Assembly (NCBI GenBank): GCA_037043455.1
Contig: JAWPHD010001141.1
Coordinates: 289,366-353,365, forward strand
Length of the DNA: 64,000 nucleotides
Reading direction: 5' to 3'
Source: Cyrtodaria siliqua
Lineage: Eukaryota; Mollusca; Bivalvia; Adapedonta; Hiatellidae
In this document: positions 35,446 through 46,084 of the stretch, in pieces
Numbering within the stretch: the first letter of the stretch is position 1
Layout: each line of letters opens with the position of its first letter
Made by a program: the position numbers and the translations under genes
Notes under the pieces: generated by a model
Databases searched by the model: none
Told to the model about the DNA's origin: nothing
The model's input: only the letters and a program-made list of their open reading frames with translations

Positions 35446-35756
35446 TTAAAGGGACACATGGCAATCTTGAAGTATTTATCAAGGGTGAACTAAGCACCTC
35501 AATTTATAAATCTAATACCACTTTGAAATGATAGCTATTTACTTATTTTATTAAATAAAACAATTTAGGTTTACACTTTTTGTTGGTTATCTACCATAGG
35601 TTTTAATATATTTTTGGTGCAATATAATCAACATTGAGTATTATAATCAAACACAGTGTGTTATGATCTACTCATAATTGTAAATAAGGTGCAAGGTATT
35701 TAATTAAACTAATATGACACCACACATTTTTAATGTTTACTGTGTGGTCCCTTTAA
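35446..35756. mobile_element. MITE with TTAAAGGGAC / GTCCCTTTAA ends
   Basis: The left tip TTAAAGGGACACATGGCAAT and right tip GTGTGGTCCCTTTAA are inverted repeats with TTAA at both tips. The core of about 310 bp is non-coding and AT-rich. It belongs with the elements at 28714 and 32495. Confidence 0.65.
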
Positions 35757-36302
35757 TGAGACTAAATGAGATCAGGTAGATTTATTGGTAGATTTATTGA
35801 TGCTGGTGATACATGCCCCTTTAAAGGGACTATAGGCGATCTGGGATTACAGTGCCAATCAAATATGTGTAAATCATTATACAAATGTATGCATGCACTA
35901 AATTGAGCTACATTCTACCAGGACCCAGTCCCTGATTCTACCTAACATTTGCCAGCAGATGTAGACTGAGAATCATGTGGATTTATAAAGCATTACCTGT
36001 TCAGTTGTCAAGTTGTTCAAGTTTAGTGCATTTAGCACTGTAAAGCTTATGTGAACTCTAAATATTGGTTAAGTATTCAGCAGGGGTGAGATAATGACCC
36101 TGGCCAGGTGGTACAGCTTCATAGTGTTATATCTGGCCAGGTAAACAGATTTAGTAATGATGATTTATGATACTTAGCTGGTAATAGGATATCATTTATA
36201 GTTAAAAAAAGGCTGTTGCATAGAAAATGGTCTTGGTTTGTGTTTTGCATGCTTGTTCATAAAGAACACCCCAAGTGATATTTGCTGTTAATTCCAACAC
36301 TG
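35757..36302. other. Non-coding stretch with a further MITE-end fragment
   Basis: CCCTTTAAAGGGACTATAGG at about 35817 looks like another tip of the TTAAAGGGAC family with no evident partner. Otherwise featureless. Confidence 0.4.
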
Positions 36303-36722
36303 AATTGGGGTTTTAAGGCGCACCAACACATAGAGGTTATATGGCGCCTAACAGGAATGAACATGCCAGGCTCATCCTCCGTGTACATCGAGATAAAATA
36401 TGGAGAACGGGCCTAGAACCTTCTCACCCTGAACTGCAGAGTTGCTGCAAATTCTACTGTAGTTCTACTGTAGACACTCCATTACGCTGGAGCCACATTA
36501 TAGTTTTTCTGCCACTGATCTAGTGATATGAGCGAGATGGCACCTGAAACAATGCAGGGGTCATGATGCAGGGGTCATGATGAAGACCTTTAAGGAGCAT
36601 GAACAAAAAATGATAAAATGAACATGAATTTGGTGGGGTTCTACCCCTCTGCCTTCCCCTCCAACGGGATCTGCAGTGGCCCTATTCTTTGCCCCGCAAC
36701 CAAACGGCGCACACGGGGCCTA
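36303..36722 (-). mobile_element. SINE-like element, near full-length, minus orientation
   Basis: Read on the minus strand, it runs from CCCCGTGTGCGCCGTTTGGT to the tail GTGCGCCTTAAAACCCCAATT. It includes the complement of AACTGCAGAGTTGCTGCAAA (about 36434), the segment that is amplified in the copy at 56297-56915. AGGGGTCATGATGC is duplicated near 36556-36582. Confidence 0.7.
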
Positions 36723-36972
36723 TTTGTTATATACAATGCATGGATACAGGTTAATATCTAAACAGTATTGTAGTGTATATTTGGATAAATATTTTGACAA
36801 CTTGTATGCTGACACGCTTAGGTATGAGGATCATAGCTCTTATGCTTGTATGTTCTGTATCTACCATAATAGGTACCATAAGAGCTCGGGTGACCTCTGC
36901 ACTCGTCACAATAACCTTAAAGGACTTAACATTGTACTTCATTAGTTAGCCCTGTTGTCACACATGCTGAAG

Positions 36973-37062
36973 GCCATGCCCTGCCCATGCTCTGGTTAGT
37001 CCTGCCCATGCTCTGGTTAGTCCTGCCCATGCTCTGGTTAGTCCTGTCCATGCACTGGTTAA
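36973..37062. repeat. 21-bp tandem repeat, about 4 copies
   Basis: The unit is CCTGCCCATGCTCTGGTTAG plus T. Confidence 0.85.
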
Positions 37063-37525
37063 CTGCCAGAAGATGGTTCTGTAGTGCTATATGGGATCAC
37101 ACTACTTAAATACACCCTATACAACCATTGATATCAAGCTGTACCAATCTCCATGCATTCAATGTTTGACAGTTCTGTACTAAATTAAGATTTTATGATC
37201 CTTTAAATTAGTTCTGTCATTGCTGTAATTGTTACACTAAAACACCCCTCCTTTGATACCACTAAGTTATTCTTTAAAATATATCAACATGTATGTTAAC
37301 CAACTTAAGTGTTTATTTAAAATTTACGATTTAAAAAAGTAGATTAAAAAACAAATCAATTCACCGAATGACTATTTTAGGGTTGAAGTTTAAATTAAAT
37401 TACGCATATATATATATATATATTTTACTACAATAATGTAGCAAGTTTTCTTGATACATTAGTGCAGTAAAGGTGAGCTTAATTTAAGCACTGAAGTAAA
37501 CAGATGATACCAAGGTCAATGAATT

Positions 37526-37554
37526 GTTTTGTGAACAAATATCAAAACATATTT
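37526..37554 (+). repeat. Left copy of a 29-bp perfect inverted repeat
   Basis: Positions 37526-37554, starting GTTTTGTGAACAAATATC, are the exact reverse complement of 40965-40993. The pair brackets 3.4 kb that contains three of the tandem arrays and a SINE fragment. Confidence 0.85.
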
Positions 37555-37639
37555 ATCATCTCAGAATAAAATGAGATTTATTACCTGTGTGCAACAACAG
37601 GGCACTTACTTCATAAAATGCAAATAAAACATATACATA

Positions 37640-38490
37640 AACAAGTACAACATCATAACCATATAACGTTCAACTCAAACGTGCTACAGTGGCTCATTGC
37701 TTAAGTACAATGTCATAACCATATAACGTTCAACTCAAACGTGCTACAGTGGCTCATTGCTTAAGTACAACGTCATAACCATATAACGTTCAACTCAAAC
37801 GTGCTACAGTGGCTCATTGCGTAAGTATGTTATAACCTTATAACATTCAACTCACACTTGCTGCAGTGGTTCATGCTGCAGTGGTTGATAGCGTATGACC
37901 TTATGACCTTATATTGTTCAGCTCATGCTGCAGTGGTTCATTGCATAAGTACAACATTATAACCTTATAACGTTCAACTCACACTTGCTGCAGTGGTTCA
38001 TTGCGTAAGTACAACGTTATTACCGTATAACGTTCAACTCACAAGTGCTGCAGTGGTTCATTGTGTAAGTACAACGTTATAACCTTAAAACGTTCAACTC
38101 ACACGTGCTGCCTTGGTTCATTGCATAAATACAATGTTATAACCTTATAACATTCAACTCACACGTGCTGCGTTGGTTCATTGCGTAAGTACAATGTTAG
38201 AGCCTTATAACGTTCAACTCGCACGTGCTGCAGAGGTTCATTGCATAAGTACAACGTTCAACTCACACGTGCTGCAGTGGTTCACTGCATAAGTACAATG
38301 TTATAACCTTATAACGTTCAACTCACATGTGCTGCGTTGGTTCATTGCGTAAGTACAATGTTATAACCTTATAACGTTCAACTCACACGTGCTGTGTTGG
38401 TTCATTGCATAAGTACAACGTTATAACCTTATAACGTTCAACTCACACGTGCTGCAGTGTTCATTGTGTAAGTACAACATAACCTTTACA
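37640..38490. repeat. 60-bp minisatellite, about 14 copies
   Basis: The unit includes AACCTTATAACGTTCAACTC, ACACGTGCTGCAGTGGTTCA and TTGCATAAGTACAACGTTAT. The first three copies form a homogeneous subset (ACGTGCTACAGTGGCTC); the later ones are more variable and some are truncated. Confidence 0.95.
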
Positions 38491-39040
38491 TTCCTTCCAA
38501 GGTTACAATAAAGAGACTAAAATATTAAAGTAGCTATCCCGCTAACAACAGCCAAATTTTACAACATATGTACACTCCTACACCTACTGATGACATATAT
38601 GTATAACTTAAATGGAGAATCCAAACTCTATAGACGCAATATAAACGTCTTTAACCAGCCAGGCCATACCCCAAAACTGGGTAAAGTATCAACTCATAAT
38701 TCATTTTACGCATATTCCATCACGGTTATTTTAAGAACCCGTTAATAAATATAAACTTTTAATCGGCATAATTTATATACATTAATATATGGTCTGAACA
38801 CCTGGATAGAGTTTTGATAAACGGTTTTGTAATGTAATTTTGCTGTTATTTTGGAGGGTTAGTTTCTTTAAATGTCCCAATTTGCTGACATAGCCAAACA
38901 ATATACTGCTATATGTAACAATAATTAACCAATATCAACATGTTTCTCTAAAAATCTAAATTTTAGCTGATAAGTTATATTCTATAAAAGAAAGTAGAGG
39001 AAATTATAAATGGCATTCACAAAACTGCCATCAAGCTAAC
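38491..39040. other. Non-coding stretch
   Basis: AT-rich sequence between two arrays. No feature is seen. Confidence 0.45.
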
Positions 39041-39047
39041 AGATGAT

Positions 39048-40338
39048 AACATTTACTACATAGACTACATTTACTAAATAGACTACATTTATTACATAGA
39101 CTACATAGACTACATTTACTGCATAGACTACATTTACTGCATAGACTACATTTACTACATAGACTACATTTGCTACATAGACTACATTTGCTACATAGAC
39201 TACATTTACTACATAGACTACATTTACTACATAGACTACATTTACTGCAGAGACTGCATAGACTACATTTGCTACATAGACTACATTTGCTACATTTACT
39301 ACATAGACTACATTTGCTACATAGACTACATTTGCTACATAGACTACATTTACTGCATAGACTACATTTACTACATAGACTACATTTGCTACATAGACTA
39401 CATTTATTACATAGACTACATTTACTACATAGACTACATTTGCTACATAGACTACATTTACTACATAGACTACATTTACATTTGCTACATAGACTACATA
39501 GTCTACATTTGCTACATAGACTACATTTGCTACATAGACTACATTTACTACATTTACTACATTTGCTACATAGACTACATTTACTACATATACTACATTT
39601 ACATTTGCTACATAGACTACATTTACTACATAGACTAAATTTACTACATAGACTACATTTACTACATAGACTACATAGACTACATTTACTACATAGACTA
39701 CATAGACTATGTAGACTACATAGACTACATAGACTACATTTACTACATATACTACATAGACTACATTTACTACATAGACTACATAGACTACATAGACTAC
39801 ATAGCCTACATTTACTACATAGACTACATTTACTACATAGACTACATATACTTCATTTACTACATAGACTACATTTACTACATAGACTACATAGACTACA
39901 TTAACTACATAGACTACATTTACTACATAGACTACATTTACTACATAGACTACATTATTACATAGACTACATTTACTACATAGACTACATAGACTACATT
40001 TACTACAAAGAATACATTTACTACATAGACTACATATACTACATATACTACATTTACTACATAGACTACATAGACTACATTTACTACAAAGAATACATTA
40101 ACTACATAGACTACATTTACTACATAGACTACATTTACTACATTTGCTACATAGACTACATTTACTACATATACTACATTTACATTTGCTACATAGACTA
40201 CATTTACTACATAGACTAAATTTACTACATAGACTACATTTACTACATAGACTACATAGACTACATAGACTACATTTACTACATAGACTACATAGACTAT
40301 GTAGACTACATAGACTACATAGACTACATTTACTACAT
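39048..40338. repeat. 9/18-bp minisatellite (TAGACTACA / TACTACATAGACTACATT)
   Basis: It is built from TAGACTACA and TTTACTACA nonamers. A block of about 180 bp at about 39555-39735 containing rare variants (CATATACTACATTTACATTT, AGACTAAATTTACTACATAG, ACTATGTAGACTACATAG) recurs at about 40141-40325, so part of the array was itself duplicated at a distance of roughly 590 bp. Leu-His-rich and Cys-Ser-rich open frames here are artefacts. Confidence 0.95.
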
Positions 40339-40450
40339 ACAGTCAATTGTTCAGTAGTTCATTTTCATTAAAAACAATCGAGCACTTAAATTGATTAGCA
40401 AGATACTGGTAATATATAAATGCCTTCTATATATATTATACCCAGTATGT

Positions 40451-40746
40451 ATCTCAATATAGAACACCCACAACTGAATGTCATAATGTCTCAATATAGA
40501 ACACCCACAACTGAATGTCATAATGTCTCAATATAGAACACCCACAACTGAATGTCATAATATCTCAATATAGAACACCCACAACTGAATGTCATAATGT
40601 CTCAATATAGAACACCCACAACTGAATGTCATAATGTCTCAATATAGAACACCCACAACTGAATGTCATAATGCCTCAATATAGAACACCCACAACTGAA
40701 TGTCATGATGTTTCAATATAGAACACCCACAACTGAATGTCATATT
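40451..40746. repeat. 37-bp minisatellite, 8 copies
   Basis: The unit is TCTCAATATAGAACACCCAC then AACTGAATGTCATAATG. Copies are nearly identical. Confidence 0.95.
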
Positions 40747-40792
40747 TGCAATCAAGATGATGGGTATTGAATATATTATAACTATATTTCAG

Positions 40793-40930
40793 ATAGAGAA
40801 GGTTCTAGGCCCATTTTCCATATTTTATCTCGATGTACATGGAGGATGAGCCTGGCATGTTCGTGCCTGTTAGTCGCCATATAACCTTTCATGTGTTGGT
40901 GCGCCTTAAAATCCAATTCAATTCAATTCA
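40793..40930 (+). mobile_element. SINE-like element, 3' portion
   Basis: Starts at AGAAGGTTCTAGGCCCATTT and ends GCGCCTTAAAATCCAATTCA plus ATTCA repeats. Same family as 24790-25146; the head is missing. Confidence 0.75.
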
Positions 40931-40964
40931 GTCAGCATATTGCATGATAATGAATATTATAACC

Positions 40965-40993
40965 AAATATGTTTTGATATTTGTTCACAAAAC
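40965..40993 (-). repeat. Right copy of a 29-bp perfect inverted repeat
   Basis: Exact reverse complement of 37526-37554. Confidence 0.85.
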
Positions 40994-41667
40994 CTACGGT
41001 TACTAGTTAATGTAACTGCTGAGTTTATTAGGAACTAGATAAAGTAACCTATGGTTACTAGTTGCTTAACGTAACTGCTGAATTTATTAGGAACAAGAGA
41101 AAGTAAGCCTACGGTTACTAGTTGCTTAACGACTAACTGCTGAGTTTATTAGGAACTAGAGCAAGTAAACCTACGGTTACTAGTTACTTAACATAACTGC
41201 TGAGTTTATTAGGAACTAGAGAAAGTAAGCATACGGTTACTAGTTAACGTAACTGCTGAGTTTATTAGGAACTAGAGAAAGTAAGCCTGCGGTTACTAGT
41301 TACTTAACATAACTGCTGAGTTTATTAGGAACTAGAGAAAGTAAGCCTACGGTTACTAGTTACTTAACATAACTGCTGAGTTTATTAGGAACTAGAGAAA
41401 GTAAGCATACGGTTACTAGTTAACGTAACTGCTGAGTTTATTAGGAACTAGAGAAAGTAAGCATACGGTTACTAGTTAACGTAACTGCTGAGTTTATTAG
41501 GAACTAGAGAAAGTAAGCCTACGGCCTAGTTGCTTAACATAACTGCTGAGTTTATTAGGAACTAGAGAAAGTAAGCCTACGATTACTAGTTGCTTAACGT
41601 AACTAGAGAAAGTAAGCCTACGGTTACTAGTTACTTAACGTAACTTCCGAGTTTTTTAGGAACTAGG
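40991..41667. repeat. 60/54-bp minisatellite, about 11 copies
   Basis: The unit includes CCTACGGTTACTAGTTGCTT, AACGTAACTGCTGAGTTTAT and TAGGAACTAGAGAAAGTAAG. Shorter units lack the CTT segment between TAGTT and AACGT. The array starts within the right copy of the 29-bp inverted repeat. Confidence 0.93.
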
Positions 41668-42128
41668 GGAACTACCTTACCACTTATGCGAAACTATGGT
41701 ATCTCGAAATTATGAAGCTTCAACATTGGTATCACACCCTAGACACGATCATCTTTAAAATGAAACAATGGGGATCATTCCCTGGGCCAGTATCATTTGC
41801 ATGGAAGAGCTCGGTTACCCAGTCATTTATAACATTGTGCATTACACATATACATTTGTAAACATGTCTACCATTAATTTGTTTATTCTTTTGCAATGCA
41901 TGCTGATATTATAGCGCAGTTCCATTTTGTTAATTGTAAACTGTTAGTTACAGTTTTCGGAGTAGAATATTAAGTGTCTTTATAGTATATTGTTGTTCTT
42001 TTTTGTTGCATGCTTGCATCAGTTGTATAAACACCATTTTAAAACAATACACTTTGTATAACTCTCAGATAAGGTGATTGGATGTTCATCTGTGCATTTG
42101 TTTGACGTTATTTGTTACTTTATTTCAG
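41668..42128. other. Intronic or upstream stretch before terminal exon 3
   Basis: No repeat or exon is seen until the TTTATTTCAG acceptor at 42128. Confidence 0.5.
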
Positions 42129-42264
42129 ACTTATAGCTCAGTTCTCGTATAACTTGTCCATGGACTGGGAGCTGCCCAAGAAGACTGAGATGACGGCCAA
42201 ACCCCTCAAGGAAGGAGTGAAGGACATGCTTGTGAAACATCACCTCTTTAGCTGGGATCTGTAA
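42129..42264 (+). CDS. RUNDC1: Candidate terminal exon 3 of the RUN gene
   Basis: The acceptor TTTATTTCAG ends at 42128. The first base again completes the split Arg codon of exon C. Translation runs [20 protein letters not shown], a short linker, then [20 protein letters not shown] and TAA (42262-42264). SMDWELPKK and the [11 protein letters not shown] tail are closest of the three copies to the vertebrate RUNDC1-type ending as I remember it, so this may be the ancestral terminal exon. No obvious AATAAA follows closely. Instead, partial decayed copies of its own 3' end occupy the next 530 bp. Confidence 0.85.
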
Positions 42265-42297
42265 ACTCATTACATACATGCACCTTAAAATTGTGAA

Positions 42298-42798
42298 CAA
42301 TGTCGCTTTATTTGGAAATGATAACATGCAAGTGAAGCGTCCACTCGTATTAAAGAACATGCTAGTGATCATGGTGAATGATTTTCGTTTTAGTTAAGAT
42401 CTGTAAATTTCAACTTACATGCAGTTTAATTGTGAACAGTGTCTCTTTATCTGGGATTGGTAAAAGGCATATGAAGCATCAGCTTGTAGTTGTGCTCTCA
42501 ATGGAATCTGTAGACTCGACGTACTTAAATGTGAACAGTGTCTATTTGGGATGTGTAACATGCGCATGAAGCATCATCACCTTGGTAAATCGTAATCTCA
42601 ATGTATGGGTTAAAACATGCTTATGAAAAATCATCTCTTTGGTTAGGATTTGTTACCTTATTGCAGGAGTTAAAGAACATGCTTTTGAAAGGGCTTCTCT
42701 TTAGTTGGGATTTGGAAAACTTAAGTAAACTTGCACTTAAGGAAGGGATGTGGTATTTGCTTGTAAAACATCTTTTTAGCTCGGATATGTACATGTGA
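42298..42798 (+). pseudogene. Decayed tandem copies of the end of terminal exon 3
   Basis: At least four partial copies of the segment coding [14 protein letters not shown] plus following UTR can be traced. They are at about 42345-42440 (AAAGAACATGCTAGTGATCA ... TTTTAGTTAAGATCTGTAAA), about 42610-42652 (AAACATGCTTATGAAAAATC ... GGTTAGGATTTGT), about 42667-42720 (AAAGAACATGCTTTTGAAAG ... TTTAGTTGGGATTTGG) and about 42735-42795 (GGAAGGGATG ... TTTTTAGCTCGGATATG). The UTR word GTGAACAGTGTC recurs near 42293, 42432 and 42531. Stops and frame changes make them non-coding. Confidence 0.7.
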
Positions 42799-42829
42799 CA
42801 TATAAAGATATGGGTTAACTTTTGCCTTG

Positions 42830-44710
42830 TGAACACTCTAGACACTTTATGCGATCTTAACCAAACTTAGCCAAAGTCTTTATATCAATGAGAGCTTGGA
42901 TGAGTTCGAAAACCGGCCAGATCAGAGCAGTAACACCCGAGTTATGGCCCTTGTTTTGTTGAAAAATCCCATTTTCTGCTTGTGAACACTCTAGCACCTT
43001 CATTTATTATTTGATCTTTACCAAACCTGCACAGATTGTTAATAGCAATAAAATCTTGGACGAGTTTGAAAACCAGCCAGATGGGACCATTTACGCCTGT
43101 GTTATGGCCCTTGCTTTTGCTAATAAATTCCATTTTCTGCGTTGTGAACACTCTAGCACCTTCATTTATTATTTGATCTTTACCAAACTTACGTAGAATG
43201 TTAATATCAATGAAAGTTCGGACAAGTTCAGAAACCAGCCAAATCTGATTAGTAGCAGCAGAGTTATGGCCCTTGTTATTCTGAAAAAAGCCATATTCTG
43301 TCTTGTGAACACTCTAGCACCTTCATTTATTATTTGATCTATACCAAACTTGCACTGATTGTTAGTAGCAATGAAGTCTTTGACCAGCCAGATCGGACTA
43401 TTTACACCGGAGTTATGGCCCTTGATTTGCTTAAATATGCTATAATTTGGCATTGTTAACACGATAGAGTCTTCATTTTTCATCCGATCTTTTTCAAACT
43501 TTACCAGATTGTTGATATCAATGAAAACTCGGACGAGTTCGAAAAACAGCCAGTTCAGACCAGTAATAACGGAGTTGTGGCCCTTGTTCATCTTATTTAC
43601 ACGATAGAGACCAAATTTCTTGAGCAATCTTGACCAAACTTGCACAGACTGTATATGACCATAAGATCTCAGACGAGTTCGATAATTGGCAAGATCGGAC
43701 CAGTAAAACAGAGTTATGGCCCCTGAATTAGCAAAAAATGCAGTTTTACATGTTGTTAAAACGATACAGACGGGCAAGATCGGACCAGTAACACCAGAGT
43801 TATGGCCCCTGAATTAACAAAAAATGCAGTTTTACATGTTGTTAAAACAACACAGACCACATTTCTTGAGTAATCTTAACCAAACTGCCTTTTTTTTTTC
43901 TTTTTTTTTTTTAATTTTTCTTTTTTTTTTGAAAACCAGCCAGATTGGACCATTTACACTGGCTTTTATTTTTCTTCAGATATTTACCAAACTTCTCCAG
44001 ATTGTTAATATTAATGATAGCTTGGACAAGTTCGAAGACCAACCAGATTGGATCATTTACACTGGAGTTATAGCCCTTGATTGTCTGAATATGCTATATT
44101 TTGGCCTCATTAAGACAAAAGGGCCTTCATTTGGCCGGATTTCACTGAAACTTTGCAGGGATGGTCAGTACCAAGACTAGTTGCACATATAGTCACCGTG
44201 TTCCGGTTGAATGATTTTGGTTGTTGAGTTATGACCCTTTAAAAGTTTTAATACACAAGCTTTGTCCTGACTAGTTCTCTTGAACTCCTGGCCGGATTTA
44301 AACAAAACTTTTTAGGGATGATTAGTTCCAGGTCTAGTTGTGCACTTTAAAGTTATGGCCCTATAAATGTTTTACTTTGTCCAGATTAGTCTCTTATGAA
44401 CTCCTTGCTGGATTTCAATGAATCTTAGCGGGTATGAACAGTACCAAGCCTAGTTGCACCTGTCATTGCCTTGTTTTGGTTGAATTATTTTTGGCCCTTT
44501 TAAGGTTTTAATGCACAAACTTTGTCCCAACTAATTCTCCTGATCCCCTGGCCGGATTTCAAAGAAACTTGTCAGGGATGATCAGTACCAAGCCTAGTTG
44601 CATCATCGCCATGTTCTGGTTGAATGATTTTTGAAAGAGTTATGGCCCCTTATACATCAACTTTATCTTTAGCCAGTAGAACGTCCACAGGCCCTCTTGG
44701 GCCTCTTGTT
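42830..44710 (+). mobile_element. Dispersed element, sister of 29448-31287, head diverged
   Basis: The same two-part layout: units of about 155-165 bp with TGTGAACACTCTAGCACCTT, GTTATGGCCCTTG and AAAACCAGCCAGAT, then from about 44090 units of about 140 bp with GTACCAAGCCTAGTTGCA. It closes AGTAGAACGTCCACAGGCCC / TCTTGGGCCTCTTGTT. A T-rich patch interrupts it at 43889-43930. It follows directly on the decayed exon copies. Confidence 0.7.
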
Positions 44711-44826
44711 TGGTATTGGTTAGCTGTACTTCACCTTGGTATTGGTTTGCTATACTTCACCTTGGTATTGGTCAGCTATACTTAACCTTGGTATTGGTTA
44801 TCTATACTTCACCTTGGTATTGACTT
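44707..44826. repeat. 26-bp tandem repeat, about 5 copies
   Basis: The unit is TTGGTATTGGTTAGCTATAC then TTCACC. Confidence 0.85.
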
Positions 44827-45320
44827 ATAAATATACAGAAACTTGGTAAATTGGAATTAATTTAAAATGTATTGGCTCTGAAAATAAGATGAAAGATTAA
44901 ACAGTGTCCTACAATGCCATACAACTTACCCTGATTTCTTGATTCAGTCAAGTTTACATGTTGGCGATATCTCCGTTATTAACCGTCATCTACCAAAACA
45001 TCCAAATGTATTTAAAAGGGTGATATTGACTGTGCAGAGCTGAAGGGATTTTATGATGAATGAATTTTAAAAAAAGAGAAATTGTACAAAACAGTGAAAT
45101 ATGTTTTAATGAATTAAAAAACAAAGAAAATGAATAAATGAATGTATAATAAATGAATATATATATATTTAGAGAGACAGAGAGGTAAATAAATAGTGCA
45201 ATAAGATATTTGTTGAAGTATTGTATAGACTAACCGACTAACAAGATTAACTAATATTTGGTATGGACATGTATTATATTTGGTATGGACATGTATTATA
45301 TTTGATATGGACATGTATTA
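44827..45320. other. Non-coding stretch
   Basis: AT-rich. GGTATGGACATGTATTATATTT-like units of about 24 bp repeat three times at about 45255-45325. Confidence 0.5.
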
Positions 45321-45894
45321 TATTTGTGTAGTAGTGTATATTAAGTGTATATAAATATACATTATATTTGTGTAGTAGTGTATATTAAGTGTATATAAAT
45401 ATACGTTATATTTGTATACTGTAAATTGAGTGTTTCTGCATATAATAAATATATTTATGTGATATTGAGTGATATGAATACATGCTGTATGTGTGTGATA
45501 TTTATGAATACAATAAATATATTTTTGTGTGATATTGTATATTAGGTGTATATGAATATATGTTATATAAGGGTGTGATATTATATATTGAGTGTATATG
45601 AATATATGTCATATTTGTGTGGTATTGTATATCGAGTGTATATGAATACATGCTATATTTGTGTGATATTGTGTATTATTGCGATAATATGTTATATTTG
45701 TATGACATGACAGTGTATATTTAGTGTATGTGCATATATGTTATATTTGTGTGATATTGCATATTGAGTGTATGTGCATATATGTTAAATTTGTGTGATA
45801 TTGTATACTGTGTGTACATGAATATGTTATATTTGTGTGATATTAAATATTGAGTGTACATGAATATATTTTATGTGATATTACATATTGAGTG
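45321..45894. repeat. Degenerate TGTGTGATATTG / GAATATATGTTATATT repeats
   Basis: Irregular units of roughly 40-50 bp combining GTGTATATGAATATATGTTA and TATTTGTGTGATATTG. They look like an older, drifted form of the adjacent 30-bp array. Confidence 0.7.
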
Positions 45895-46084
45895 TATATG
45901 AATATATGTCGTATTTGTGTGATATTTATGAATACATGTTACATTTGTGTGATATTGATGAATACATGTTGAATTTGTGTGATATTTATGAATACATGTT
46001 GCATTTGTGTGATATTTATGAAAACATGTTACATTTGTGTGATATTTATGAATACATGTTGCATTTGTGTGATATTGATGAATA
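45895..46084. repeat. 30-bp minisatellite, left part
   Basis: The unit is GATATTTATGAATACATGTT then GCATTTGTGT. It stops mid-unit at the TA target of the transposon at 46085. Confidence 0.93.

Noticed and set aside
39170..40371. Leu-His-rich and Cys-Ser-rich open frames
   Set aside because: Translation of the TAGACTACA array; the frame follows repeat length only.
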